Source of the DNA: Streptomyces acidiscabies
GTDB lineage: Bacteria > Actinomycetota > Actinomycetes > Streptomycetales > Streptomycetaceae
Direction of reading: 5' to 3'
DNA: 64,000 bases
Assembly (NCBI RefSeq): GCF_020010905.1
Contig: NZ_JAGJBY010000001.1
Location: 558,001 to 622,000 of the forward strand
The notes under the pieces were generated by a model. That model was not told where the DNA came from. It searched no databases and worked only from the letters and a program-made list of their open reading frames with translations. The first letter of the stretch is position 1; every line of letters begins with the position of its first letter. The translations under genes were made by a program, and so were the position numbers. Shown one piece after another: positions 40,956 through 50,377 of the stretch.

Positions 40956-41465
40956 ATGACCACTGGCCTTGACCTCCTCGCCGAGGGCGGCACCGTCACC
41001 CTCACCGACGGCACCGAAGTGCCGCTCCGCTACAGCTTCCGCGCCCTTGCCCTGCTGGAGGCCCGCTTCGGCAGCGTCGGCGCCGTCCAGACCGCGATCG
41101 ACTCCACCGGTGATGGCGCGGCTTTCGGTCCGCTCTCGCAGATCATCGGCGCCGGAACGGTCGGCCCCGGAGGCTTCGAGCCACACATCCGCGAGCACGT
41201 GGACGCGAAGGGAAAGCGGACCATCAGCGACATCGTGTACCGCCGCCGCGCCGACGGCGTGATGCTCGACGACCTCCTCGACCCCGGCCGCCTCGACGAA
41301 TACACAAAGGCGTTCACGGCCGCGCTCGGCCGCGCGCTGGAGTCCCGGAGCCCGGGAAACGCCCCGACCCCGGCGGAGGCGACGCTGCTGCCTTTCCCTG
41401 GGGACAGTTCTTCTATCTCGCCGTCGGTGCCCTCCACATTCCTCCCGACGCCTTCTGGGACATGA
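40956..41465 (+). CDS. tail assembly chaperone G
   Basis: A 169-residue protein in the G position between tube and tape measure. It begins MTTGLDLLAEGGTVTLTDGT, with a PLRYSFRALALLEARFGS segment, and is helical thereafter. The last 30 residues are low-complexity (after the slippery site) and differ from the frameshifted form. G chaperones coat the tape measure protein during tail assembly. Confidence 0.8.
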   Translation: MTTGLDLLAEGGTVTLTDGTEVPLRYSFRALALLEARFGSVGAVQTAIDSTGDGAAFGPLSQIIGAGTVGPGGFEPHIREHVDAKGKRTISDIVYRRRADGVMLDDLLDPGRLDEYTKAFTAALGRALESRSPGNAPTPAEATLLPFPGDSSSISPSVPSTFLPTPSGT

Positions 41466-41590
41466 CGCTCGGCCAGCTCATGACGCTGGCCGACGAGCAC
41501 CAGGCCGCCCACCAGACCGGCGGCCGACGTGAGACCGAACCCGCCGACGGCAGCTCCCTTCTGGGGTTCGCCGCGATGCACCGCAAGTAA
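40956..41590 (+). CDS. tail assembly chaperone GT (-1 ribosomal frameshift product)
   Basis: Slippage at G-GGA-AAC (41354-41360) moves translation to the -1 frame, which is open to the stop at 41588-41590. The join is 40956-41360 plus 41360-41590, giving about 211 residues. The T part reads AAFPWGQFFYLAVGALHIPP, DAFWDMTLGQLMTLADEHQ and ends AAMHRK, much more protein-like than the zero-frame tail. Conserved G/GT frameshifting sets the ratio of the two chaperones in long-tailed phages. Confidence 0.85.
41354..41360 (+). promoter_or_regulatory. -1 programmed frameshift slippery heptamer
   Basis: GGGAAAC fits X-XXY-YYZ exactly in the zero frame (codons GGA then AAC). After slipping, the tRNAs re-pair with GGG and AAA. 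Confidence 0.85.
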
Positions 41591-41608
41591 CCGCCGAGGA
41601 GGTGAGCT

Positions 41609-44600
41609 GTGGCCAACGACATCAACTTGCCGAACTTGGTGTCGCACCTCCAGGTCAACTTGGACGGTGTGTCCGGTGCGGTCGCGGACGCCTCCACGCA
41701 GGGCTCCTCGATGGGCGCGGCGCTCGGCCGGGGCGTCAACAGGGAACTCGACCGCCTCCTCAGGAATCTGCCGCAGGTCGAGATCGACGGGAACAGCGAC
41801 CCGCTCGACCGCGACCTCGTCCGCATCCACCGCGAACTCGCGCAGCTCGACTCGCAGCGCATTGGCGTCGACATCTCGATCGACGACGCGGTCCGTCAGA
41901 TGGAGCGCCTCCAGGCGCACATGCAGCGGATCAGCGATGAGCACCCGCGCGTCGAGGTGCGGGCCGCGACGCAGCAGGCGACGGCTCAGCTCGCGTCCCT
42001 GCTTGCTGCTGCGCGCCACGTGGACGACACGGACGTCGAGGTCGACGTACACGTCAACGTGGACGAGGACCGCGTCCGGGGCATGGACCGGCTGACCGGC
42101 ATCCTCGGCCGTCTCGGCGGCATGGCGGGATCGCTCGGCGGCGTCGCCGCGTCGATGGGCAAGGTAACGGCGGCGGTTGGCGCCGCGCTGCCGCTGCTCG
42201 CCGGCGCGTCGGCAGCGGTTGCCGAGATACTGCCCGCATCCGGCCTCGCGGCGACGGGGCTCCTGTCGGTGGCGCTCGCGGCCGGAACGGTCAAGCTCGC
42301 GACGCAGGGGATGGGCGACGCACTGTCGGCCGCGTTGGACCCCGGCAAGACGAAGGAGTTCAACGAGGCGCTCAAGGGGTTGGCCCCTTCTGCGCAGGAG
42401 TTCGCGCGGTCGGTGCGGGATGCGGGCCCGGCGTTGCGCGATCTCCAGAAGGGTGTGCAGCAGGAGTTCTTCAAGGGGCTCGCGGACCGGCTGGAGCGTA
42501 CGGGCAAGTCCGTGCTGCCGACGCTACGAACGAATCTCCTGTCGACGGCGGGCGCGCTACGAGGGATGGCGGCCGGGACGCTGGACGCGGCCAAGGGGCT
42601 GGCGGACAGCGGCACGTTGGGGAAGGCGCTCGGCTCAGCCAGCAAAGGTCTGGGGAACCTGAGCAAGGTTCCGGGCCTGCTGGTCACGGGGTTGGGGCAG
42701 GTCGCTGCGGCGGCGGGGCCCGCCTTTGAACGGCTGACTGCGGGGGCTGGAGACGCCGCTACCCGGATCGGCCAGAGGCTCGGGGCCGCGTTCGAGTCTG
42801 GGGGCCTACAGAAGGCCATCGACCAGGCGGTCAGCCTGCTGGGGACGCTGGCCGACGTCGGCGGAAACGTCGGCCAGATCCTCAGCAACCTCTTCGCGGC
42901 GGGCCCCGGCGGGGGCGCATTCCTCGGCATCCTCCGGGACATCACCGGGGAGATCGCGAAGGTCACCGCATCGGTCCCAGTTCAAAACGGGCTAACTGCC
43001 CTGTTTCAAACGATGGCCACGCTCGGTGCCACCGTCGCCCCGCTCCTCGGGCAGGCCCTGGCCGGGATCGCCCCCGTACTGACCGCCCTCGGTCCCCCCG
43101 CGCAGACCCTGATTCGCGCACTGAGCGCCGGAATCCAGCCGATCATCACCGCGCTCGGCCCCGTCCTGGAACAGGCGGCTGCCGCCGTCGGGGTGCTGGT
43201 CGACGCGGCGTCGCCCCTACTGCCCGTCATCGGGCGACTTGCCGCAGCGCTCCTACCTGCGTTGACTCCGCTTCTGGTGGCCTGCCAAGACGTATTCCAG
43301 GCGCTCGCCCCGGTGGTCGATCAGGTCGCGAAGGTCCTAGAAGGCGCGCTCGCCCCGATCCTGGCGCAGCTCCCGGCCATCATCGATCCGCTCGCCCAGC
43401 TCCTCGCCGGGCAGCTGATCTTCACGCTGACCAACTTGGGCGACCTCCTGGTCAAGCTCGCCCCTAGCTTCGTGCAGCTCGGGGTAGCGGGCGGTGAACT
43501 CCTAGCCGCGCTCGCCCCGCTGCTCCAGGCCGTCGCCGGGCTGGCGGCCCTGCTGATGGCCCAGCTCGCCCCCGCGATCGGGCCCATCCTGTCCGGCGTC
43601 GGCCAGCTCGCCGCGCTCTTCGCGACGGGCCTCACGGTCGTGATCCGCACCGTCGTGGCCCCCGCTCTCCAGGCCCTGACCGCACTCCTGCGGGGTGACG
43701 TGTCCGGCGCCATGGACGGGGTCAAGAAGGCCGTCTCGGGGATGGTGTCCATCGCGATCAGCCTCTTCGTGGGCCTGCCCATGAAGCTGGCTACGGCGCT
43801 CGCGCCGCTGGCCGGGCGGCTGATGGCGGCGGCCGGAGCCGCGCACGATCGGATGATCAGCACCATCCGCACAAAGATCGGCGAGGCCGTCATCCTGGTC
43901 GCGTCGCTGCCAGGCCGCGCGGCATCGGCGCTCGGGAACCTCGGCGGACGGCTAGCCAGCGCGGGCGCCTCGCTGATCTCCGGGTTCATCAGCGGCATCA
44001 AGTCGAAGATCGCCGACGTGCAGTCCACTCTGTCGGGCCTGACCAGCAAGCTGACGGACTGGAAGGGGCCGAAGCAGAGGGACGCGAAGATCCTCACCCC
44101 AGCCGGACGCCTGCTCATCGAGGGGTTCATCCGGGGTATCGACGGCACCACCTCCAAGCTGCGTGCCACCCTCGGCTCGATCACCAAGGCACTCCCCGCC
44201 AACGTCCGCTCGGGGTACGGGAAGGTGTTGGCGAAGGCGACCGCTGAACTCCAGACGCAGGTCACCAAGCGGGACGGCGTCCTCAAGCAACTCGCGGCGG
44301 CGCAGAAGCGTCTCGACGACCTGGTGAAGGCGCGCGCGAAAGCGGCGGGGGACATCACGTCGGGCATCCTCGACGAGGCCAACATCACCACCGGGCGCGA
44401 GGACGTCAACAGCGTCACAGCGATCACGGTCGGGCTCCAGCAGGCGCTGAAGAAGAGCACCGAGTTCCAGGCGAACATCGCCGCGCTGAAGAAGTCGGGC
44501 CTGCGCGCGGACCTGCTCCAGCAGATCGCTGACGCGGGGGTGGCCGGGGGCGCGGCGACGGCCGCCGCGCTCGCGAAGGCGACACCGCAGCAGCTCGCGC

Positions 44601-45100
44601 AGATCAACGGCCTTCAGGCGCAGTTGGCGAAGAGCGCGACGGCGACCGGCAACACGGTGGGCGACGCCCTGTACGGCGCGGGCATCCGCGCGGCGCAGGG
44701 ACTGGTCGCTGGGCTGAAGAGCCAGGAGAAGGTGATCGAGGCGCAGATGAAGCGGATCGCCCAAGGCATGTTGACGACGGTCAAGGACGTCCACCGGACG
44801 AAGTCCCCCAGCCAAGCCTTCCGCGACATCGGACGCATGGACGGCGAGGGCCTGCGGGTCGGCATCCTCGCGTCCGTCGCCCGCGTCCGGGACGCGGCGC
44901 GCTCGATGGCCGGGGCCGCGCTCGACGTCGGCACCCGCGCGCTCGCGTCGACTCCGACGGCCGGACAGGTCGCGGCGGTGTACGGCGGCGGGGCCAGCGG
45001 CGGAGACACGACGAACAACTTCTACCTGTCCGGCGGGGACGCCACGCCGGACGGCATCCTGCGCGCGCTGTCGTGGCAGGGCCTGGTCGGGGGGCGGTGA
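41609..45100 (+). CDS. tape measure protein
   Basis: A 1163-residue protein, the longest in the prophage, as expected for the ruler of a long tail. The first 150 residues are amphipathic helices. The centre is Ala/Leu/Gly-rich with repeated LAPALGPIL-like hydrophobic blocks (ALLMAQLAPAIGPILSGVGQ), and the end contains DVHRTKSPSQAFRDIG, a motif common in actinophage tape measures. By the usual proportion of about 0.15 nm per residue, a tail of roughly 170 nm would be expected. GAGGAGG precedes the GTG. Confidence 0.93.
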   Translation: MANDINLPNLVSHLQVNLDGVSGAVADASTQGSSMGAALGRGVNRELDRLLRNLPQVEIDGNSDPLDRDLVRIHRELAQLDSQRIGVDISIDDAVRQMERLQAHMQRISDEHPRVEVRAATQQATAQLASLLAAARHVDDTDVEVDVHVNVDEDRVRGMDRLTGILGRLGGMAGSLGGVAASMGKVTAAVGAALPLLAGASAAVAEILPASGLAATGLLSVALAAGTVKLATQGMGDALSAALDPGKTKEFNEALKGLAPSAQEFARSVRDAGPALRDLQKGVQQEFFKGLADRLERTGKSVLPTLRTNLLSTAGALRGMAAGTLDAAKGLADSGTLGKALGSASKGLGNLSKVPGLLVTGLGQVAAAAGPAFERLTAGAGDAATRIGQRLGAAFESGGLQKAIDQAVSLLGTLADVGGNVGQILSNLFAAGPGGGAFLGILRDITGEIAKVTASVPVQNGLTALFQTMATLGATVAPLLGQALAGIAPVLTALGPPAQTLIRALSAGIQPIITALGPVLEQAAAAVGVLVDAASPLLPVIGRLAAALLPALTPLLVACQDVFQALAPVVDQVAKVLEGALAPILAQLPAIIDPLAQLLAGQLIFTLTNLGDLLVKLAPSFVQLGVAGGELLAALAPLLQAVAGLAALLMAQLAPAIGPILSGVGQLAALFATGLTVVIRTVVAPALQALTALLRGDVSGAMDGVKKAVSGMVSIAISLFVGLPMKLATALAPLAGRLMAAAGAAHDRMISTIRTKIGEAVILVASLPGRAASALGNLGGRLASAGASLISGFISGIKSKIADVQSTLSGLTSKLTDWKGPKQRDAKILTPAGRLLIEGFIRGIDGTTSKLRATLGSITKALPANVRSGYGKVLAKATAELQTQVTKRDGVLKQLAAAQKRLDDLVKARAKAAGDITSGILDEANITTGREDVNSVTAITVGLQQALKKSTEFQANIAALKKSGLRADLLQQIADAGVAGGAATAAALAKATPQQLAQINGLQAQLAKSATATGNTVGDALYGAGIRAAQGLVAGLKSQEKVIEAQMKRIAQGMLTTVKDVHRTKSPSQAFRDIGRMDGEGLRVGILASVARVRDAARSMAGAALDVGTRALASTPTAGQVAAVYGGGASGGDTTNNFYLSGGDATPDGILRALSWQGLVGGR

Positions 45101-45102
45101 CG

Positions 45103-45957
45103 ATGGCGCAGCAGCGACTCGGCAACGTGCAGTGGGGGGACCTGCTGATCGGGCCCGGCACGCCGTACGCGGTCACCGCCGTGGAGGGGCTGGACGACCT
45201 CCCGGACATCCGCGCCGAGGACGTGGAGCGGCCGGGCCAGCACGGGGACTACACGGGCCCCGACTACACCGGACCGCGCACGATCCAGCTCAAGCTGGGT
45301 ATCCGCGGTGACTCGCCGGACGACCTCCGCGCGCTGACCCTCGCGCTGCGGGCCGCGACACAGCCGCAAGCGCAGCCCGCCACGCTCCAGTTCATTGACC
45401 AGGGGACGCTCGTCTACGGCAAGGTCCGGAGGCGCAACCTGCCGTACGACGCCGAGGCGCTGTGGCGGATCGGGGACGCAGCGATCGAGTGGTACTGCGC
45501 CGACCCCTACCTGTACGGCCTCGAAGAGCGGTCGGAGTCGACGACCGCGTACAGCCCGTCTGCCGGCCGCACGTACCCGATGGCCTACCCGAGGTCGTAC
45601 GGCAGCGCGGGAACCTCGGGGCGGCTGACGGCGGTCAACGGCGGCGCGTCCCCGGCTTATCCGGTGCTGCGCCTTGACGGGCCGGTGTCTGATCCGGCGG
45701 TCGAGCAGGTGACGAACGGCGGCATCCTCCAGCTCGACGCCGACCTCCAGGCCGGGGAGTACGTGCTGATCGACACCCGGTCGCGGGCGGTCCTCTACAT
45801 GGGGACGGCTCCGCGTAGGGCGTGGGTGCGCGCCGGCTCGGTGTGGCCCCTGCTCACCCCCGGCCCGAACGAACTCGCCTACCGAGGGTCGTCGCTGCCG
45901 GGCTCCCCCGGGCAAGAGTCCCTGCTCACCGTCACCTGGCGCGACACCAGCCTGTAA
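45103..45957 (+). CDS. distal tail (Dit-like) protein
   Basis: A 284-residue beta-rich protein immediately after the tape measure, the position of the distal tail hub. It has WGDLLIGPGTPYAVTAVEGL near the start, RTIQLKLGIRGDSPDDL and an AIEWYCADPYLYGLEE segment, as in siphovirus tail-tip proteins. An alternative GTG start at 45097 overlaps the tape measure stop. Confidence 0.75.
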   Translation: MAQQRLGNVQWGDLLIGPGTPYAVTAVEGLDDLPDIRAEDVERPGQHGDYTGPDYTGPRTIQLKLGIRGDSPDDLRALTLALRAATQPQAQPATLQFIDQGTLVYGKVRRRNLPYDAEALWRIGDAAIEWYCADPYLYGLEERSESTTAYSPSAGRTYPMAYPRSYGSAGTSGRLTAVNGGASPAYPVLRLDGPVSDPAVEQVTNGGILQLDADLQAGEYVLIDTRSRAVLYMGTAPRRAWVRAGSVWPLLTPGPNELAYRGSSLPGSPGQESLLTVTWRDTSL

Positions 45958-45972
45958 GAGAGGAGGCGGCCC

Positions 45973-47118
45973 GTGGCCGCGATCAACCCCCCGGCCTGGT
46001 TGCAGGCCGGGAACTACCCGGCCCGAAACGACCGGCTGGCCCTGACGGGCCTGATGTCGTACTCCGGGTTCAGCTTCGACGAGGCGACCCCGCTGCGGAT
46101 CAGGCAAGGCGTGAAGCCGTCGTACCAGAACTACCAGTTGAAGGTCAGAGCAGCGTCGACCCCGAACATGACCGTGATCGTCAGCGGCGGCGTCTGCTTC
46201 ATCGACCAGCACGACACCGGGGGCGTCGGTACCTACATCTGCGCGAACGACGGCGACGTCACCCTCACCGTGCAGCCCGCCGGCGGGGCCGGGCAGTACC
46301 GGCGGGACTGCGTGGTGGCCTCGGTGTACGACGCCGAGTACTCGGGCTCGGCGTCGGAGTGGCGCCTGGAGGTGATCCAAGGGGCGTACGCGGCGAGCGC
46401 GGGCGCGGCGGTGCGGCCCGCGCTGCCGAGCAACGCGCAGATTCTCGCGGATATCGCGATCGGTCCGTCGCAGACGAGCGTGACCAACGCCAACATCGGC
46501 GACGTCCGCATCTACTCCGTCGCGGCGGGCGGCATTGTGCCGATCCTGTCGACCGTCGACATGGACCACCCGGCTCCTGGTCAGGTGCGCTACCGGACCG
46601 ACACGGACACCTTCGTCTACGGCAAGGGCGACGGCACCACGGGCCAGTTGCTCTCCTCAGCGGGTTCGCCGTGGATCACCGCGTACAAGGCGGCGGACGA
46701 GTCCGTTAGCAACGCGACCCTCCAGGACGACGACCACCTTTTTGTCTCCCTCGCTGCGAACGCCACCTACTTGATCGATGGTCTCCTGGCCTACACGGGG
46801 CAGACCTTCTCAGCGGGCCCCGGTGATCTCCGCGCGGTGTGGAGCATCCCTGCGGGCAGCACGTTCAGGTGGTCGCGGAACGGGCCTGCTCAGAACGCCG
46901 CAACGGGTATGGACGTCGTCGTCACCGACGAGTCGACCGTCCGGCTCCTCGGCACGTTCGGCGGCGGCACTGACGTCAGCGCGCACTTCAAGGGCCGGAT
47001 CACCACCGTTGGCACGTCCGGTCTTCTGAGGCTGAGGTGGGCGCAGGGTACGACCAACGCCGCGCAAGCCACCATCCTCCGGGCCGGGTCGTGGCTGCGC
47101 GCGCAGAGGATCGCCTGA
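45973..47118 (+). CDS. minor tail protein, candidate receptor-binding component
   Basis: A 381-residue protein. The first 170 residues (PPAWLQAGNYPARNDRLALT, and LRIRQGVKPSYQNYQLKV) form a baseplate-like module frequent in actinophages. The second half is a beta-rich, jelly-roll-like region (LFVSLAANATYLIDGLLAYT) resembling adhesin or receptor-binding tips. The order tape measure, Dit, then this gene supports a tail-tip role. GAGAGGAGG precedes the GTG. Confidence 0.65.
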   Translation: MAAINPPAWLQAGNYPARNDRLALTGLMSYSGFSFDEATPLRIRQGVKPSYQNYQLKVRAASTPNMTVIVSGGVCFIDQHDTGGVGTYICANDGDVTLTVQPAGGAGQYRRDCVVASVYDAEYSGSASEWRLEVIQGAYAASAGAAVRPALPSNAQILADIAIGPSQTSVTNANIGDVRIYSVAAGGIVPILSTVDMDHPAPGQVRYRTDTDTFVYGKGDGTTGQLLSSAGSPWITAYKAADESVSNATLQDDDHLFVSLAANATYLIDGLLAYTGQTFSAGPGDLRAVWSIPAGSTFRWSRNGPAQNAATGMDVVVTDESTVRLLGTFGGGTDVSAHFKGRITTVGTSGLLRLRWAQGTTNAAQATILRAGSWLRAQRIA

Positions 47119-48329
47119 TGAGCGCGCCCGTGGACTTCGCGTCGGCACTGCTGGCCGGGTCACAGGCCAGCGCGGCACACACGTACACGTACCTGTTCTG
47201 CGACCTGCGCACGGACACGCTGCTCGCCGAACTCCCCATGTCCGACGTCTCGTACAGCTGCGAGTTGAACGGCGTCGGCACGCTCACGGGGACCATCCCG
47301 TACTCCACGGAGACGCTGCCGCTCGACCCGGAGACCGCGTCCACCCCGGCCCGCACGACGCTGTACGTCGACCGCGACGGGGTGATCGTATGGGCCGGGA
47401 TCGTGTGGACCCGTACGTCCGCCCGGGGCGGGAAGCAAATCCAGGCGGCGGAACTTCTGTCGTACTTCCAGCACCGCTATGTGAAGCGGACGTTGTCCAC
47501 AGACACGTCGCTGCTCATCGACCCCACGTACGTCGGCACCAATCCGGCCTCGCAGCGGCTCTACCCCGACCAGAAGCACATCGTGTGGTCGTTGCTGCGG
47601 TATGCGCGGGATCAGGCGGGCGGGGACATCCGCCTCGACACGTCCGCCCTGGCCGGGACCGGCGACGGCATCACTCGGTCCGCCACGTACTTCGGTTACG
47701 AGCGGCCCGAGATCTACAAGGCGATCGTCGAACTCTCCGGCGCCGACGACGGGTTCGACTTCGGCGTCGAGGTCGGCTGGACATCCCCAGCGAACAACAA
47801 CCCGCCAGTCCGCTACCGCAGGGTGAAAACGTGGTTTCCCCGCCGCGGCCGTACGGCGGCACAGTCGGGCCTGGTCTTCTCGAAGGGCGGAGGATACGGC
47901 TCGATCCTTTCGTACGACTGGCCCGAGGACGGGACCTCGCTGGTCACGGAGATGTCCGGGCTCGGGGCTGGGACGGGCGAGGCGCGGATCGTACGGACGG
48001 CGTCGGCGGACGACATGATCGCCTCGGGGTGGCCGCTCCTGGAGGGGGTGGCGTCGTACGACGGGGTGATCGACGAGGCGCAGGTGCAAGGGCTGACGTC
48101 GTCGGCGCTGACTGCCCAGTCGCAGGCGCAGGTGCAGCCGGTCTTCGAGGTGTCGGCGGACACCGACCCGGAGTTCGGCAGCTACAGCGTGGGCGACGAG
48201 GCGTTGTTCGTCATCGACCCCGAGCCTCAGTCTCCGCATGGCCGGGAGGCAGTCCTGCGGATCGTCCGCATCGAGAACACCGCGGCGGCCGGGCCCGAGC
48301 GGGTTCGCCTGACCTGTGTGGGGGCGTGA
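47118..48329 (+). CDS. tail-associated protein (Gp37/Tal-like)
   Basis: A 403-residue protein with TYLFCDLRTDTLLAELPMSD, LTGTIPYSTETLPLDP and a later ARIVRTASADDMIASGWPLL segment; this layout resembles ReqiPepy6 Gp37-like and SPP1 Gp21-like proteins that line the tail-tip channel. It overlaps both neighbours (ATGA). The assignment is based on similarity of pattern and position. Confidence 0.65.
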   Translation: MSAPVDFASALLAGSQASAAHTYTYLFCDLRTDTLLAELPMSDVSYSCELNGVGTLTGTIPYSTETLPLDPETASTPARTTLYVDRDGVIVWAGIVWTRTSARGGKQIQAAELLSYFQHRYVKRTLSTDTSLLIDPTYVGTNPASQRLYPDQKHIVWSLLRYARDQAGGDIRLDTSALAGTGDGITRSATYFGYERPEIYKAIVELSGADDGFDFGVEVGWTSPANNNPPVRYRRVKTWFPRRGRTAAQSGLVFSKGGGYGSILSYDWPEDGTSLVTEMSGLGAGTGEARIVRTASADDMIASGWPLLEGVASYDGVIDEAQVQGLTSSALTAQSQAQVQPVFEVSADTDPEFGSYSVGDEALFVIDPEPQSPHGREAVLRIVRIENTAAAGPERVRLTCVGA

Positions 48330-48811
48330 TGCCGCAGACAGCGCAGACTCCGGGCCTGCTCCAGCGGATCGCCCGCCTTGAGTCGGAGATTGCCGCGTTG
48401 CGGCGGGCGGGGTGGGAGCGGGACGAGATGCCGTTCTACCCGACGTCGCTGCACGGGTTGGCGTACGAGGACGCCACCGCCTTCACCACGTTGTGGGAGG
48501 GGATTCTCAGCCCGCGCACCGCAACGTTGGCCTTGGGCCTGGTGTTCATCGGGGACCAGGTCGGGACGACGAACACGGGCGGCGCGTGGCAGGTGTTGTT
48601 CAACGACACCACGGTTGTTGCCTCGGGATCGGTCCCTGCAACGTTCTCGTTTTCGTTCGCGTCGCTCTCCCTCGATCTCACCCCGTACCGCGCCGCGCGG
48701 CAGCTCAAGGTCCAGATCAACGTCCGGCGGACCAGCGGCGCCACGACCGGCGGGAAGTTCGGCACGGGCGGCTGCATCGGCGGCGCCCCCACATACGCAC
48801 GGCTCATCTGA
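48329..48811 (+). CDS. minor tail tip protein with coiled coil and beta domain
   Basis: A 160-residue protein. A short coiled coil (LLQRIARLESEIAALRRAGW) suggests trimerisation, and the rest is a beta-rich domain with GGAWQVLFNDTTVVASGS. It could be a small tail fibre or receptor-binding knob. It follows the Gp37-like gene with overlap and precedes the lysis cassette. Confidence 0.6.
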   Translation: MPQTAQTPGLLQRIARLESEIAALRRAGWERDEMPFYPTSLHGLAYEDATAFTTLWEGILSPRTATLALGLVFIGDQVGTTNTGGAWQVLFNDTTVVASGSVPATFSFSFASLSLDLTPYRAARQLKVQINVRRTSGATTGGKFGTGGCIGGAPTYARLI

Positions 48812-48824
48812 CGAGAGGAACACC

Positions 48825-49697
48825 ATGTCCAAGACCGGACCCCAGCTCTACCCGGGAGCCAGCCAGCAGTACCGCTATCAGGGGAAGTACGGCGGGAGCC
48901 CGATGGAGGTCAACGTCGTCGTGCTGCACACGACGGAGGGGCGGACGCTGCCGGACTACGGCGGCGGTGCAAGTGCTCCGACCCTCACCGCTGTGCCCGA
49001 CACCGCGGCGAAGAAGCTGCGCTGGTACCAGCACTTCGACATAGACGTCTCCGCGCGCGCCCTCGTCAACCTCAAGGGCGGCGTCGAGACGAACACGAAC
49101 AACGTCGCTCAGATCGAGCTGGTCGGCACCTGCGACCCGGCGACCCGGGCCGAGTGGGTGAAGGCGGGGAAGCGGCAGAACGCCGACTTCATCTTCTGGC
49201 CCGAGGCTCCCGACTGGGCGCTCGCCGAACTCGCGGCATTCCTTCGGTGGATGAACCGGCAGCACGGCGTCCCGTTGAGCGGCCCGTCGTCGTGGCCCGC
49301 CTACCCGGGGTCGTACGGCGCGACTCGGGCCCGCATGACGGGCGAGCAGTGGAACGGGTTCCGCGGCGTGTGTGGGCACATGCACGTACCGGAGAACACC
49401 CACGGCGACCCGGGATCGATCAACTTCCCCCGCCTCATAGCCCTCGCGAAGGGCACCAACCCCACGTCCGAGGAGGACACCGACATGCCCACTGCCAAGG
49501 AAATCGCCACCGCCGTCTGGGCGCAGCCGATTCCGAACCGCTTCCGCAAGGACGCCGCGGGCAAGCCCGTGCCGACCCCCGCCGGGACGTTCCTGGAGTA
49601 CGGCGACTCCCACTTCGATGTCCTCGTCGCCAAGGTCGACAGCCTCACCACGGCCGTCGAGAAGCTGACCGCGGCCCTCGCCGCGAAGGGAGCCTGA
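48825..49697 (+). CDS. endolysin, N-acetylmuramoyl-L-alanine amidase type
   Basis: A 290-residue lysin. Residues 1-215 are an Amidase_2/PGRP fold: the first zinc ligand His is in VVVLHTTEG, and the others fit VCGHMHVPENTHGDPG. The C-terminal 70 residues hold a short linker, a helical segment (TAKEIATAVWAQPIPNRFRK) and a coiled-coil end that may bind the cell wall or oligomerise. It cleaves peptidoglycan stem peptides at lysis, with the holin-like genes that follow. Confidence 0.88.
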   Translation: MSKTGPQLYPGASQQYRYQGKYGGSPMEVNVVVLHTTEGRTLPDYGGGASAPTLTAVPDTAAKKLRWYQHFDIDVSARALVNLKGGVETNTNNVAQIELVGTCDPATRAEWVKAGKRQNADFIFWPEAPDWALAELAAFLRWMNRQHGVPLSGPSSWPAYPGSYGATRARMTGEQWNGFRGVCGHMHVPENTHGDPGSINFPRLIALAKGTNPTSEEDTDMPTAKEIATAVWAQPIPNRFRKDAAGKPVPTPAGTFLEYGDSHFDVLVAKVDSLTTAVEKLTAALAAKGA

Positions 49698-49700
49698 CCC

Positions 49701-49928
49701 ATGTCCGACGCAGCGAAGCGCACCGCGCGCACCGTCCTCCAGACCGCGCTCGGTATCGCAGCCGTCCTCCCCGCGGTCGTCTCCGCCTCGGGTATCCCGG
49801 CCGCCCTGCCGTGGGTGGCGGGCGCGCTCGCCGTCTCGGCCGGCGTGACCCGGGTCATGGCGCTGCCCGGTGTTCAGGCGCTCCTCCCGGGGTGGCTGCG
49901 TACCGACGAGGGCGAGGGCGGTAGATGA
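49701..49928 (+). CDS. holin-like membrane protein
   Basis: A 75-residue protein, three bases after the endolysin stop, with two hydrophobic segments (TALGIAAVLPAVVSASGIPA and VAGALAVSAGVTRVMALPGV) and a charged end, the profile of small actinophage holins. It would permeabilise the membrane to trigger lysis. It overlaps the next gene by 4 bp. Confidence 0.75.
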   Translation: MSDAAKRTARTVLQTALGIAAVLPAVVSASGIPAALPWVAGALAVSAGVTRVMALPGVQALLPGWLRTDEGEGGR

Positions 49929-50239
49929 CGGCGGAGGCTACGACCGGCGTGGCGACCGTCGACATGATGGTTGCGTGGGCCGTGGGAGTCGTCGCACTGG
50001 CCGCTTTCGCGGGACTGCTGTGGCGCCTGCTGCGCGCGGTCCTGCGGATCGCGGATCTGGTGGACGAGATGCGCGACGACTGGCTCGGAGTCCCAGCGCG
50101 GCCGGGCGTCCCGGCCCGCCCCGGCGTGATGCCCCGCCTCGGCACCCACGACGACCAGCTCGACGAGCACGGCCGCCGCCTGGACGACCACGAGCAGCGG
50201 ATCACCAGAGTCGAGACCCGGATACCCGACGGCGCGTGA
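49925..50239 (+). CDS. second holin-like or membrane-anchored lysis protein
   Basis: A 104-residue protein with one transmembrane helix (AWAVGVVALAAFAGLLWRLL), a Pro-rich spacer with a short repeat (GVPARPGVPARPGV) and a C-terminal coiled coil (DDQLDEHGRRLDDHEQRITR). Its position beside the holin suggests a second holin or an antiholin/spanin-like regulator. It is followed by a strong terminator. Confidence 0.6.
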   Translation: MTAEATTGVATVDMMVAWAVGVVALAAFAGLLWRLLRAVLRIADLVDEMRDDWLGVPARPGVPARPGVMPRLGTHDDQLDEHGRRLDDHEQRITRVETRIPDGA

Positions 50240-50242
50240 CTA

Positions 50243-50271
50243 CCGCCCCCTCCTTCGGGAGGGGGCGGTTT
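50243..50271 (+). terminator. late operon terminator
   Basis: CCGCCCCCTCC pairs with GGAGGGGGCGG across a TTCG tetraloop and is followed by TTT. It is a clear intrinsic terminator closing the morphogenesis-lysis transcript. Confidence 0.85.
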
Positions 50272-50377
50272 CGTCGTTCCTGCCGCCCGATCGAGGGCCG
50301 TCTGCACCGAGCCCTCACACGCAAAGGGCCTCGCCTCTACCCTGGCAGTGTCGAGCTGTTCAGAGAGAGGCAAGGCC

